Source of the DNA: Variovorax paradoxus_P
GTDB lineage: Bacteria > Pseudomonadota > Gammaproteobacteria > Burkholderiales > Burkholderiaceae_C
Assembly (NCBI RefSeq): GCF_050627025.1
Contig: NZ_CP192472.1
Strand: one strand, 5' to 3'
DNA: 64,000 bases
Both the position numbers and the translations under genes were made by a program. Shown piece after piece: positions 39,242-52,179 of this stretch; the stretch's first letter is position 1; every line of letters starts with the position of its first letter. The notes beneath the pieces are model-generated. The model did not search any database. It was given only the letters and a program-made list of their open reading frames with translations, and was not told the DNA's origin.

Positions 39242-40735
39242 TCAGGCGGCGGTGGCCTGCCGCACTGCGCGCTCCCAGCGCGCCATCGATTCCTCGGCCT
39301 GCGCTCGGCCCATGGTGGGCATGAAGCGCCGCTCCACCTTCCACAGCTTCGACAGCTGGCGCGCGTCGCTATAGACGCCGGTCGAAAGGCCTGCAAGATA
39401 AGCCGCGCCGAGCGCGGTGGTCTCGATCACTTCGGGCCGCACCACGGGAATGCCCAGCAGGTCGGCCTGGAATTGCATCAGCAGGTCGTTCACGCTGGCG
39501 CCGCCATCCACACGCAGTTCCGCCACGGGCGTGCCGCCGGCGGCGACGGCATCGCGGCTCATGGCCTGCAGCAATGCGGCACTTTGGTAGGCGATGCTTT
39601 CCAGTGCAGCGCGCGCGATGTGCGCCACGGTGGTTCCGCGCGTCAGGCCGGTGATGGTGCCGCGCGCATCGGCGTCCCAGTAGGGCGCGCCCAAGCCGGT
39701 GAAGGCAGGCACCATCATCACGCCGCCCGCGTCGGGCACGTTTTCGGCAAGCGACTGCACTTCGGCACTGCCCTTGATTGCCTTGAGTCCGTCGCGCAGC
39801 CACTGCACCACGGCGCCGCCGACGAACACGCTGCCTTCCATGGCGTACTGCGGTGTGGCGTCTGTCTGCGCTGCGCTGGTGACGAGCAGGCCGTTGTGCG
39901 AGGGCTGGAAAGCCGCGCCCGTGTGCATGAGCAGGAAGCAGCCGGTGCCGTATGTGTTCTTGGCCATGCCGGCCGTAAAGCACGCCTGGCCGAAGAGGGC
40001 GCTTTGCTGGTCGCCGGCCACGCCGCCGATGGGCAGGGCGCGGCCGAGCAGTGCGGCGTCGGTGTCTGCAAAGTGGGAGCTCGACGGCTGCACCTTGGGC
40101 ATGAGCGCGGCGGGAATGTCGAGCGCCTTGAGGAGGTCGGCATCCCACTCATTGCTGTGCACGTTGAAGAGCATGGTGCGCGAGGCGTTGCTCACGTCGG
40201 TCACGTGCACCTTGCCGCCGGTAAGCTGCCACATGAGCCAGCTGTCGACGGTGCCAAAGGCGAGTTCACCGCGCTCGGCCTGCGCGCGTGCGCCGGGTAC
40301 GTTGTCCAGCAGCCAGCGCAGCTTTGTGCCCGAAAAATACGCATCGATGACCAGCCCGGTTTTCTCCTGGATGGGGCCGGTCATGCCGTCTTCGCGCAGC
40401 TTTGCGCACAGCGGCTCGGCGCGCCGGTCTTGCCACACGATGGCGTGGTGTACGGGCTGGCCGGTCTTGCGGTTCCACAGCACGGTGGTTTCGCGCTGGT
40501 TGGTAATGCCAATGGCATGAATGTCTGCTGGCTGGAGCTTGGCCTTGACGAGCACTTCGCGCGCGGTGGCCAATTGGCTGTGCCAGATTTCCATGGGGTC
40601 GTGTTCGACCCAGCCGGGCTGCGGATAAATTTGTGTGAGCTCTTTCTGTGCGATGGCCACGATGTGGCCTTCGCGGTCGAACACGATGCTGCGGGAGCTC
40701 GAAGTGCCTTGGTCTAGTGCTAGGAGGTAGGTCAT
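39242..40735 (-). CDS. glpK: Glycerol kinase
   Basis: GlpK phosphorylates glycerol to sn-glycerol 3-phosphate. The 497-residue length is standard for the FGGY kinase family. Diagnostic segments are LALDQGTSSSRSIVFD (phosphate loop), GWVEHDPMEIW, TNQRETTVLWNRKTG, and the C-terminal GLGAPYWDADARG and LRVDGGASVNDLLMQ. AAGGAA lies about 10 bases upstream of the ATG. It follows glpR on the minus strand and serves the glycerol delivered by the GlpSTPQUV transporter. Confidence 0.97.
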   Translation of the reverse strand: MTYLLALDQGTSSSRSIVFDREGHIVAIAQKELTQIYPQPGWVEHDPMEIWHSQLATAREVLVKAKLQPADIHAIGITNQRETTVLWNRKTGQPVHHAIVWQDRRAEPLCAKLREDGMTGPIQEKTGLVIDAYFSGTKLRWLLDNVPGARAQAERGELAFGTVDSWLMWQLTGGKVHVTDVSNASRTMLFNVHSNEWDADLLKALDIPAALMPKVQPSSSHFADTDAALLGRALPIGGVAGDQQSALFGQACFTAGMAKNTYGTGCFLLMHTGAAFQPSHNGLLVTSAAQTDATPQYAMEGSVFVGGAVVQWLRDGLKAIKGSAEVQSLAENVPDAGGVMMVPAFTGLGAPYWDADARGTITGLTRGTTVAHIARAALESIAYQSAALLQAMSRDAVAAGGTPVAELRVDGGASVNDLLMQFQADLLGIPVVRPEVIETTALGAAYLAGLSTGVYSDARQLSKLWKVERRFMPTMGRAQAEESMARWERAVRQATAA

Positions 40736-40810
40736 GGCTTGGATGTTCCTTGGCGTCTGGTCATGCTTGACTTGTGTTCTTGGCGGTGTGGTTTGGTTGC
40801 CGCTGTTTCA

Positions 40811-40843
40811 GGGCTCGTGCAAAGGCCACCGGCTACTACCCTC
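40811..40843. repeat. Truncated copy of the 16.1-kb palindromic element
   Basis: In the 108-base gap between glpR and glpK, the sequence GCAAAGGCCACCGG and flanking bases match the outer part of the element at 16103-16130. The similarity fades after about 30 bases. It abuts the glpR stop codon. It is probably a decayed or partial copy. Confidence 0.5.
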
Positions 40844-41611
40844 TCAATCGCGCGCAATTTCAAGCCGCACCTGCGCCCCGTGCAGCAAGTCGGCAAACGG
40901 CGGCGGCGGCGGCGCGTCGGTAAACAGCCGGTCGATCTGAGAGAGCGTGCCCAGCTGGATCATCGCCGGCCGGTTGAACTTGCTCGCATCCGCCGCCAGC
41001 CATACCTCGCGAGCTTGCGCGATGATGGTTTGCGCCACCTTCACTTCACGCAAGTCGAAGTCGCGCAGTGAACCGTCGGCTTCGATGCTCGACACCCCGA
41101 TCAGCGCAATGTCGACCTTGAACTGGCGAATGAAATCGATGGTCGCTTCGCCCACGATGGCGCGGTCGCGCGGCCGCACCGAACCGCCGGCCACGATCAC
41201 CTCGCACGACGTGTTGCCGCTCAATATGGTCGCCACGTTCAGGTTGTTGGTAATCACGCGCAGCCCCGTGTGCCGCAGCAGCGCCTTGGCAATGGCTTCC
41301 GTGGTGGTGCCGATGTTGAGAATGAGCGAACAGTCGTTGGGCACCAGCTCGGCCACGCGCCGCGCAATGCGCGCCTTGCCCTCCGCATGCAGTGTTTCGC
41401 GCTGTTGGTAGCCGATGTTCTCGGTGGTGGAGCTTGGCACCCGCACGCCGCCATGAAAACGCGTGAGCAGGCCCTCGTCCGCCAGCCGCTGCACGTCGCG
41501 CCGCACCGTTTGCAGCGTAACGCCGAGCATGTCGGCCAACTGTTCGACGGTAACGGAGCCGCGCGTGCGCACGGTATCGAGAAGGTTGATCTGGCGCGGA
41601 TTGGAGTTCAC
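40844..41611 (-). CDS. glpR: DeoR-family glycerol regulon repressor
   Basis: A 255-residue repressor. The helix-turn-helix is VTVEQLADMLGVTLQTVRRD followed by the wing GLLTRFHGGVRV; the DeoR sensor domain contains LILNIGTTTEAIAKAL and IVAGGSVRPRDRAIVG. GTG at 41611 gives the N-terminus (M)NSNPRQINLLDTV and the normal family length. An upstream TTG at 41689 would place coding sequence over the operator-like repeats. It is divergent from glpD and upstream of glpK, and probably responds to glycerol 3-phosphate. Confidence 0.92.
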   Translation of the reverse strand: MNSNPRQINLLDTVRTRGSVTVEQLADMLGVTLQTVRRDVQRLADEGLLTRFHGGVRVPSSTTENIGYQQRETLHAEGKARIARRVAELVPNDCSLILNIGTTTEAIAKALLRHTGLRVITNNLNVATILSGNTSCEVIVAGGSVRPRDRAIVGEATIDFIRQFKVDIALIGVSSIEADGSLRDFDLREVKVAQTIIAQAREVWLAADASKFNRPAMIQLGTLSQIDRLFTDAPPPPPFADLLHGAQVRLEIARD

Positions 41612-41666
41612 AAAAGCGTCGTGAAGAACGGGAAGACTCTCAGGAGGGTACAGGCCGTGCCACTTT

Positions 41667-41686
41667 AAAACGAAAGAAAACGAACC
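41667..41686. promoter_or_regulatory. Tandem AAAACGAA repeats, candidate GlpR operator
   Basis: Two copies of AAAACGAA follow each other at a 10-base spacing in the divergent glpR-glpD region, and related GGAAAA-TCG blocks follow up to 41716. Short A-rich direct repeats with a TTCG core are typical of DeoR-family GlpR sites. The placement is right, but binding is inferred only. Confidence 0.45.
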
Positions 41687-41732
41687 CAACTAAGGGAAAA
41701 CTCGGGGGAAAATCGCGTCAAAAGGAATCCAA

Positions 41733-43405
41733 GTGAAAAGACGCGAAAATACAATGGCGGCCTTCAGTGACTTAAGTCACGAACCAACGGGCCCATCTTC
41801 TGTGAGCGATTTCTCCTCCAATTCGCCCCTGCCGGCAACCGATTGCGATGTGCTGATCGTCGGCGGCGGCATCAACGGCTGCGGCATTGCGCGCGACCTG
41901 GCGGGCCGGGGCTGGCGCGTGGTGCTGTGCGAGAAGGACGATCTCGCCTCGCACACGTCTTCCTCCTCGACCAAGCTCATCCACGGCGGCCTGCGCTACC
42001 TGGAGTATTACGAGTTCTCGCTGGTGCGCAAGGCACTGCAGGAGCGCGAGGTGCTGCTCAAGAGCGCACCGCACATCATGTGGCCGCTGCGCTTTGTCAT
42101 GCCGCACGACCCGTCGATGCGGCCTGGCTGGATGATCCGCATCGGCCTCTTCATGTACGACCATCTCGCCAAGCGCGAAGTGCTGCCGGGCTCGCGCAGC
42201 ATCGACCTGCGCAGCCACGCGGCCGGCGTGCCGCTCAAGCCGCAGTTCAAGCGCGGCTTCGTCTATTCGGACGGCTGGGTCGACGACGCACGGCTGGTGG
42301 TGCTCAACGCCGTCGATGCCAGGGCGCGCGGGGCCGAGGTGCTCACGCGCACCCGCTGCGTTCATGCGCAGCGCGATGCAGAAGGCTGGACGGCCACGCT
42401 CGAGTCGGCGGACGGCGGTATTCGCGTGGTGCGCGCCCGCGCGGTGGTCAATGCGGCCGGTCCGTGGGCGGAATCGTTCCTGCGCGGCGTGGCGCAGTCG
42501 GCCAAGGGCGAGGCGCTGGCCACACGGCACCTGCGGCTGGTCAAGGGGAGCCACATCGTGGTGCGGCGCCTCTTCGAGCACGACCATGCCTACATCTTCC
42601 AGAACCCCGACAAGCGAATCATCTTCGCGATTCCGTACCAGGACGAGTTCACGCTGATCGGCACCACCGACATCGAGCTGAACGCCGACGATCCCGGCGC
42701 GGCGCGCATTGCAGACGAAGAAATCTCCTATCTCTGCACCCAGGCCAGCCGCTACTTCGAAAAGCCGATCGTGCCTGCCGATGTGGTCTGGACCTACTCT
42801 GGCGTGCGTCCCCTGCTGGACGACGCCTCGGGCGACCCCTCTGCGGTCACGCGCGACTACATGCTCGAATCCAACACCACTGCGGCGCCTTTGCTGTCGG
42901 TGTGGGGCGGCAAGATCACCACCTTTCGCAAGCTGGCCGAAGACGCGGCCGATGAGGTCGGCAAGATGCTCGGCCAGCCGAACACGCAACGCCCGGCCTG
43001 GACCGACGGCGCTTTTCTTGCGGGCGGCGACCTTTCCGGATGGATCGGCGCGCCGACGCGGCCGGACGACGACTTCGAGCGGTTCGTGACCGCCGTGCTG
43101 GCCCGCTACCCCTGGCTCGACGCCGGGCTTGCGCGGCGCCTCGCACGCGCCTATGGTGCGCGCGTGGCCGAACTGCTTGGCGATGCGCAATCGATGGCCG
43201 GCATGGGCGACGCGGTGGCGCCGGGGCTTCATGAGCGCGAACTGCAGTTTCTGCAGGAAAGCGAATGGGCCATGAGTGCGGACGACGTGCTCTGGCGCAG
43301 GTCGAAGCTCGGCCTGCGCTACACGGCCGAAGAACGCGCGCAGGTGGCCGCCTGGCTGCAGGCGCATGCAAAGAACAACAGCAACACGATCAACCGGGAG
43401 CGCTG

Positions 43406-43406
<1 letters not shown>
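41733..43406 (+). CDS. glpD: Aerobic glycerol-3-phosphate dehydrogenase
   Basis: GlpD oxidises glycerol 3-phosphate to dihydroxyacetone phosphate at the inner membrane, feeding quinone. The 557-residue protein has the FAD motif DVLIVGGGINGCGIARDLAGRG near residue 40, the STKLIHGGLRYLE segment, and IIFAIPYQDEFTLIGTTD. The first about 35 residues are a non-conserved Ser-rich extension. GTG at 41733 is preceded by AAAGGA at good spacing; ATG at 41754 is the alternative. Its stop overlaps the glpS start. Confidence 0.95.
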
Positions 43407-44479
<1,073 letters not shown>

Positions 44480-44480
44480 C

Positions 44481-45551
<1,071 letters not shown>

Positions 45552-45606
45552 AGAACAGCGCATCGCAACAAAGCCGCGTCAACCCCGTACAGAAGATGGA
45601 AGCCCC

Positions 45607-46497
45607 ATGGACGCCGTGAACAAACCCATCAACCAGAAGGCCTGGTGGCTGGTGCTGCCGGTGCTGATCTGCGTGGCCTTCTCGGCCATCGTGCCGCTGA
45701 TGACGGTCGTCAACTACTCGGTGCAAGACATCATCTCGCCCGAGCGCCGCGTTTTCGTCGGAACCGAATGGTTTGCTGCCGTCATGCGCGACGGCGAACT
45801 GCACGCCGCCCTGTGGCGGCAGCTCGGCTTCTCGCTGTCGGTGCTGGCGGTCGAGATTCCGCTGGGCATTGCGCTCGCGCTCTCGATGCCGGCCACCGGA
45901 TGGAAGTCATCCGCGGTGCTGGTGGTGGTGGCGCTCTCGCTGCTCATTCCATGGAACGTCGTCGGAACCATCTGGCAGATCTACGGCCGCGCCGACATCG
46001 GCCTCTTGGGCCATGCGCTGCAGAAGATGGGCATCAACTACAGCTACACGGGCGACGCAACCGACGCGTGGCTTACCGTGCTGATGATGGACGTGTGGCA
46101 CTGGACGCCGCTGGTGGCGCTGCTGTGCTTTGCGGGCCTGCGCTCGATTCCGGATGCCTACTACCAGGCCGCGCGCATCGACGGTGCCAGCAAGTTTGCG
46201 GTGTTCCGCTACATCCAGCTGCCCAAGATGCGCGGCGTACTGATGATTGCGGTGCTGCTTCGCTTCATGGACAGCTTCATGATCTACACGGAGCCTTTCG
46301 TGTTGACGGGCGGCGGGCCGGGCAACGCGACGACCTTCCTTAGCCAATACCTCACGCAGAAGGCGGTCGGCCAGTTCGACCTGGGCCCGGCGGCGGCTTT
46401 CTCGCTGATCTATTTCCTGATCATCCTGCTCCTGTGCTTCATCCTCTACAACTGGATGCAGCGCGTCGGTACCCAGAAGGCGGAGGTGGAGCAATGA
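45607..46497 (+). CDS. glpP: Glycerol ABC transporter permease GlpP
   Basis: A 296-residue inner membrane permease of the MalF type with six predicted spans. The EAA loop reads YYQAARIDGASKFAVFRYIQL. GGAAG precedes the ATG at 45607; an upstream in-frame ATG at 45544 would add a polar 21-residue extension and overlap glpT, and is less likely. Its stop overlaps the glpQ start (ATGA). Confidence 0.9.
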   Translation: MDAVNKPINQKAWWLVLPVLICVAFSAIVPLMTVVNYSVQDIISPERRVFVGTEWFAAVMRDGELHAALWRQLGFSLSVLAVEIPLGIALALSMPATGWKSSAVLVVVALSLLIPWNVVGTIWQIYGRADIGLLGHALQKMGINYSYTGDATDAWLTVLMMDVWHWTPLVALLCFAGLRSIPDAYYQAARIDGASKFAVFRYIQLPKMRGVLMIAVLLRFMDSFMIYTEPFVLTGGGPGNATTFLSQYLTQKAVGQFDLGPAAAFSLIYFLIILLLCFILYNWMQRVGTQKAEVEQ

Positions 46498-47306
46498 ACG
46501 AGCGCAGATTCCGCAAGCGCAGCATCTTCCTGCTGCTCTATATTCTTTTTGCGCTGTTGCCCATCTACTGGATGGTCAACATGAGCTTCAAGACGAACGG
46601 CGAAATCCTTTCGAGTTTTTCGTTCTTTCCGCAGCAGTTCACCTGGGCCAACTACACGCGCATCTTCACCGACGCGTCGTGGTACTCGGGCTACATCAAT
46701 AGCCTGATCTACGTGGGCATCAACACGGTGATCTCGCTCACCGTGGCGCTGCCCGCGGCCTATGCGTTCTCGCGCTATTCGTTCCTGGGCGACAAGCACG
46801 TGTTCTTCTGGCTCCTGACCAACCGCATGACGCCTCCCGCGGTGTTTTTGCTGCCGTTCTTCCAGCTGTACAGCACGGTGGGCCTGATGGACACGCACCT
46901 GGGCGTGGCGCTTGCGCACCTGCTGTTCAACGTGCCGCTGGCAGTGTGGATTCTCGAAGGCTTCATGAGCGGTATTCCGCGCGAGATCGACGAAACCGCC
47001 TACATCGACGGCTACAGCTTTCCGAAGTTCTTCATTCGCATCTTCCTGCCGCTGATCAAGGCCGGCGTGGGCGTGGCGGCTTTCTTCTGCTTCATGTTCA
47101 GCTGGGTCGAACTGCTGCTGGCGCGCACGCTCACCAGCGTCAACGCCAAGCCGATCGTCGCAACCATGACGCGCACCGTGAGCGCATCGGGCATGGACTG
47201 GGCCACGCTTGCAGCGGCCGGCGTGCTCACCATCGTGCCGGGCGCGATCGTGATCTGGTTCGTGCGGCACTACATCGCGAAGGGTTTCGCGATGGGGAGA
47301 GTCTGA
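46494..47306 (+). CDS. glpQ: Glycerol ABC transporter permease GlpQ
   Basis: A 270-residue MalG-type permease. Features are the opening membrane span with LPIYWMVNMSFK, and the EAA loop IDETAYIDGYSFPKFFIRIF. It pairs with GlpP to form the membrane channel. This GlpQ is unrelated to the glycerophosphodiester phosphodiesterase of the same name. The glpU start follows one base after its stop. Confidence 0.9.
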   Translation: MNERRFRKRSIFLLLYILFALLPIYWMVNMSFKTNGEILSSFSFFPQQFTWANYTRIFTDASWYSGYINSLIYVGINTVISLTVALPAAYAFSRYSFLGDKHVFFWLLTNRMTPPAVFLLPFFQLYSTVGLMDTHLGVALAHLLFNVPLAVWILEGFMSGIPREIDETAYIDGYSFPKFFIRIFLPLIKAGVGVAAFFCFMFSWVELLLARTLTSVNAKPIVATMTRTVSASGMDWATLAAAGVLTIVPGAIVIWFVRHYIAKGFAMGRV

Positions 47307-47307
47307 A

Positions 47308-47616
47308 ATGTTTGCATGGATGTCCTGGACCACTCCGGTGGCCGTGTTCTTCATCTGCATCGCGCTCATGCTGGTCGGCATGACGGTGTGGGAGATCAAG
47401 TCGCCCACCACGCTGCGGCGCGGCTGGCTGCCTATCGAAACCACGCGGGGAGACCGGCTGTTCATCGGCCTGCTCTCGGCGGCCTATATCAACCTGATCT
47501 ACATCGGCCTTGCGGAATGGGCCAAGTCTGCAATGACGCTGCAGGCCGAGCCTTCGATATGGATCGGCTTTGTGTTTTCGATGCTGGTGCTCGCGCTGAT
47601 CATGCGCAAGGGCTAG
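47308..47616 (+). CDS. glpU: Small DUF2160 membrane subunit GlpU
   Basis: A 102-residue membrane protein with two or three hydrophobic segments and a conserved polar loop (SPTTLRRGWLPIETTRGDRL). It matches the small DUF2160 protein encoded between permeases and binding protein in glpSTPQUV operons. Its role in the transporter is not established. Confidence 0.85.
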   Translation: MFAWMSWTTPVAVFFICIALMLVGMTVWEIKSPTTLRRGWLPIETTRGDRLFIGLLSAAYINLIYIGLAEWAKSAMTLQAEPSIWIGFVFSMLVLALIMRKG

Positions 47617-47634
47617 CTCGCGTACTCCGGCAAT

Positions 47635-47660
47635 TCGGCCCGGTGCTTCCCCGGGGCCGA
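47635..47660 (+). promoter_or_regulatory. Intercistronic hairpin before glpV
   Basis: TCGGCCCGG and CCGGGGCCGA can pair with one bulge in the 92-base glpU-glpV gap. Such hairpins often protect or separate the abundant binding-protein segment of an ABC transporter transcript. No T-run follows, so it is not a simple terminator. A good AACGAGGAG ribosome site for glpV comes later. Confidence 0.4.
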
Positions 47661-47708
47661 GGTGAATTCAGCCGCACACGGGGAAGCGAAGGAACGAGGA
47701 GATAAACC

Positions 47709-49529
<1,821 letters not shown>

Positions 49530-49544
49530 CCCTCCAGCGTTCGC

Positions 49545-49577
49545 AAAAAAGCCGCGCCAATTGGCGCGGCTTTTTTT
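49545..49577. terminator. Strong rho-independent terminator after glpV
   Basis: GCCGCGCCAATTGGCGCGGC forms a perfect ten-base-pair, almost loop-free dyad flanked by an A-run and seven T residues. It ends the glp operon and isolates it from the biosynthetic operon that follows. The A-run upstream would also let it act in reverse. Confidence 0.95.
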
Positions 49578-49674
49578 CGTCCATTCGTGGGATCGGCGCG
49601 ACGGCATGACCAATGGCAGATGCGCCAGGCGTACGGTTGGCTTACATTCGACGGCCCTCGTTTCGCCCCAGCAA

Positions 49675-50655
49675 GTGACCTCAAGCATTTCCAGCCCCGC
49701 CGCGCGCCCCAAACGTGTCCTGGTGATTCACTATTCGCAGACCGGCCAGCTCGGCAGCGTCGCCGAGCAGATCGTTGCGCCGCTCAAGGCCGATCCGGCA
49801 ATCTCCGTGCATGTCGAAACGCTGCGGCCGCTGGCGGATTTTCCGTTTCCCTGGCCGTTCCTGACCTTCTTCGACGCCTTTCCCGAGTCGGCGCACATGA
49901 AGCCGCCACCGCTGGCGCCGCTCTCGCTCACGGGAGACGAGGAGTTCGACCTGGTCATCCTGCCGTACCAGGTGTGGTTCCTGGCGCCGTCGCAGCCGGT
50001 CGTTGCCTTTTTGAAGCACCCGCTGGCGCAGCAACTGCTGCGGGGCAAGCCCGTCGTCACCGTAATCGCGTGCCGCAACATGTGGCTGCTGGCGCATGAA
50101 AAGCTCAAGGGCCTGCTGGATGCAGTGGGCGCGCGCCTGCTCGACAACGTGGTGCTGACTGACCCGGGCCCGACGCTGGCCACGTTCTTCACTACGCCGG
50201 CCTGGCTGATCTGGGGCCGCAAGCGCGGCTTCTGGGGCATGCCCGACGCCGGCCTCAGCGCCGGGCAGATCCGCGGTGCCGGCCGTTTTGGCCGTGCGCT
50301 GCAGGAGGCGCTGCACGGCGATCTCGAACGCGGATCGCAGCCGCTGCTCTCGGGCCTTGGGGCTGTTCGGGCCGATGCAAAGCTCCTGATCAGCGAAAAA
50401 GCCGGCACGCGCAGCTTTTTCCTGTGGGGCAAGCTGATCATGGCCGCGGGGCGGCCGGGCGCGTGGCAGCGCAAGCCGTTGCTGCTGCTGTACGTGGCCT
50501 TCCTCCTCGTGCTCATTGTCACGGTCGTGCCAGTGAGCTTGACGCTCCAGGCGCTGCTGAGGCCGTTGTTCAAGGGGTGGCTGACTAAAATGACGGTTCA
50601 TTTCGAGCGCCCGTCGGGCTCGGCCACGGACCGTTCTCCCCGCTATGACGACTGA
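49675..50655 (+). CDS. darA: DarA-like dialkylresorcinol-forming enzyme
   Basis: A 326-residue protein. The core RVLVIHYSQTGQLGSVAEQI resembles a flavodoxin-like fold, and the segments PFPWPFLTFFDAFPES, YQVWFLAPSQPV and VTVIACRNMWLLA match the family annotated as dialkylresorcinol condensing enzyme DarA, which aromatises the condensed bis-ketoacyl intermediate in dialkylresorcinol and flexirubin pathways. A C-terminal hydrophobic span near residues 270-300 suggests membrane association. GTG at 49675 is the chosen start; no good alternative ATG exists. It overlaps the next gene by 11 bases. Confidence 0.8.
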   Translation: MTSSISSPAARPKRVLVIHYSQTGQLGSVAEQIVAPLKADPAISVHVETLRPLADFPFPWPFLTFFDAFPESAHMKPPPLAPLSLTGDEEFDLVILPYQVWFLAPSQPVVAFLKHPLAQQLLRGKPVVTVIACRNMWLLAHEKLKGLLDAVGARLLDNVVLTDPGPTLATFFTTPAWLIWGRKRGFWGMPDAGLSAGQIRGAGRFGRALQEALHGDLERGSQPLLSGLGAVRADAKLLISEKAGTRSFFLWGKLIMAAGRPGAWQRKPLLLLYVAFLLVLIVTVVPVSLTLQALLRPLFKGWLTKMTVHFERPSGSATDRSPRYDD

Positions 50656-51781
50656 TGTCTTCCTGACCCGCACCGCCGCGTTTCTGCCCTTTTCCCCGGT
50701 CAGCAATGAAGATATCGAAGACGTTCTCGGTCGCATCGGCGGCAAGGCTTCGCGTGCGCGGCGGCTGATTCTTCGCAGCAACGGCATCCAGTCGCGCCAC
50801 TACGCGATCGACCGGGCCACCGGCCAGCTCGCCATGAGCAACGCGCAGCTCACCGCGGCGGCCATCAGGGCGCTGGGCGACGACATCGGCCCGGTCGATT
50901 GCCTCGCCACCGGCACTTCGCTCCCCGACCAGCTCATGCCCAACCACGCGGTCATGGTGCACGGCGAACTCGGCTGGCCGCGGCTCGAAGTGGTGGCCTG
51001 CGCGGGCATCTGCCTGGCGGGCACCACGGCACTCAAGCATGCATGGCTCTCGGTGCGTTCCGGCGATGCGCGCCGTGCGGTGGCCACCGGGTCCGAGCTG
51101 GCCTCCGCGGTGATGCGCGGCTCCCGCTTCGAGGCCGAGATCGAGCACAAGCTGCAGGCGCTCGAGGAGCGGCCCGAAATTGCCTTTGAAAAAGACTTTC
51201 TGCGCTGGATGCTCTCCGACGGCGCCGGCGCCGTGCTGCTCGAGCGCGAGCCGCGCGGCCCGTTGTCGCTGCGCGTGGAATGGATCGACCTGTCTTCCGC
51301 CGCGCACGAACTGCCGGCGTGCATGTATGCAGGCGCCGAAAAGAACGCCGACGGCGGCCTTGATGGCTGGGCCCGCACCGCGCCCGAAGACTGGCATCGC
51401 GAATCGACCTTTGCCGTGAAGCAGGACGTACGCCTGCTCAACGAGAACATCGTGCGCGCCACGCTGGGCGAGCCTCTGGCGGGCATCGTCGAGAAGCGGG
51501 GCCTCAAGGCTTCCGATGTCGACTGGTTTCTGCCGCACCTTTCGTCCGGCTACTTCATCGAACCCGTGAGCCAGTGCCTCGAGGCAATGGGTTTTGCCAT
51601 TCCGCGCGAGCGCTGGTTCAGCAATCTTGCGACCAAGGGCAACACCGGCTCGGCATCGCCCTACATCATGCTCGACGAGCTGTTTCGTTCGGGCCGCATC
51701 AAGCCCGGCCACAAGCTGCTGATGTTCGTGCCCGAAAGCGGTCGCTTCTCCAGCGGCTTCATCTACCTGGAAGCCATCTAG
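50645..51781 (+). CDS. darB: DarB-like beta-ketoacyl-ACP synthase III
   Basis: A 378-residue ketosynthase III. The nucleophile is Cys119 in VVACAGICLAG; the His and Asn of the triad are in FLPHLSSGYF and TKGNTGSAS. The N-terminal SRARRLILRSNGIQSRHYAID is characteristic of the DarB group, which joins two beta-ketoacyl chains head to head. It overlaps darA by 11 bases and precedes an unknown gene by two bases, so the set is one transcript. Confidence 0.82.
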   Translation: MTTDVFLTRTAAFLPFSPVSNEDIEDVLGRIGGKASRARRLILRSNGIQSRHYAIDRATGQLAMSNAQLTAAAIRALGDDIGPVDCLATGTSLPDQLMPNHAVMVHGELGWPRLEVVACAGICLAGTTALKHAWLSVRSGDARRAVATGSELASAVMRGSRFEAEIEHKLQALEERPEIAFEKDFLRWMLSDGAGAVLLEREPRGPLSLRVEWIDLSSAAHELPACMYAGAEKNADGGLDGWARTAPEDWHRESTFAVKQDVRLLNENIVRATLGEPLAGIVEKRGLKASDVDWFLPHLSSGYFIEPVSQCLEAMGFAIPRERWFSNLATKGNTGSASPYIMLDELFRSGRIKPGHKLLMFVPESGRFSSGFIYLEAI

Positions 51782-51783
51782 CC

Positions 51784-52179
51784 ATGGATCTCGACGCCGT
51801 TCCGCAAGAAGGCAATGCCACCCTCGACGGCCACGCCAAGCTCATGTATGCGCGCGATGCGCAGGGCCGCGTCGTCGCCACCCGCTCGCGCGGCTGGGAG
51901 GCGGAAGAAATCGTCACCAGCCACGCGGTCGACGTGCTGGTCGAGCAGGCGCAGGCCGCAAAGGAGCGAGTGGCACAGGGGCTCGCATCGCCCCTCGAAT
52001 ACTGGATGTACGAGCGCCGCATGGACGTGGCGCTGCTCTCCCAGACCAGCGGGTTCTGGCAATGGCGCGTGCGGCGCCACCTGAAGCCGAAGCACTTCGC
52101 GGCGCTCCCGGCGAAGCACCTGGCGCGCTATTCCGAAGCGCTGGGCCTGCCCGTTTCCACCTTGCAAGGCCTGCCGTGA
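51784..52179 (+). CDS. Unknown protein of the dar-like operon
   Basis: A 131-residue protein without signal peptide or membrane span. It is Ala- and charge-rich, with WEAEEIVTSHAVDVLVEQA, an aromatic patch YWMYERRMD and SGFWQWRVRRHLKPKHF. I recognise no family. Its stop overlaps the GTG start of the BtrH-like gene (GTGA), and its place between ketosynthase and BtrH-like genes implies a role in the same pathway. Confidence 0.75.
   Translation: MDLDAVPQEGNATLDGHAKLMYARDAQGRVVATRSRGWEAEEIVTSHAVDVLVEQAQAAKERVAQGLASPLEYWMYERRMDVALLSQTSGFWQWRVRRHLKPKHFAALPAKHLARYSEALGLPVSTLQGLP

Noticed and set aside
39231..39250. GCCGCC/GGCGGC dyad between the alpha-E and glpK genes
   Set aside because: Imperfect, overlaps the glpK stop codon and lacks a T-run; not convincing as a terminator.
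37790..40717. A 975-codon rightward frame spanning ATP-grasp, alpha-E and glpK
   Set aside because: It crosses three real genes in other frames and has Arg-rich random-like composition.
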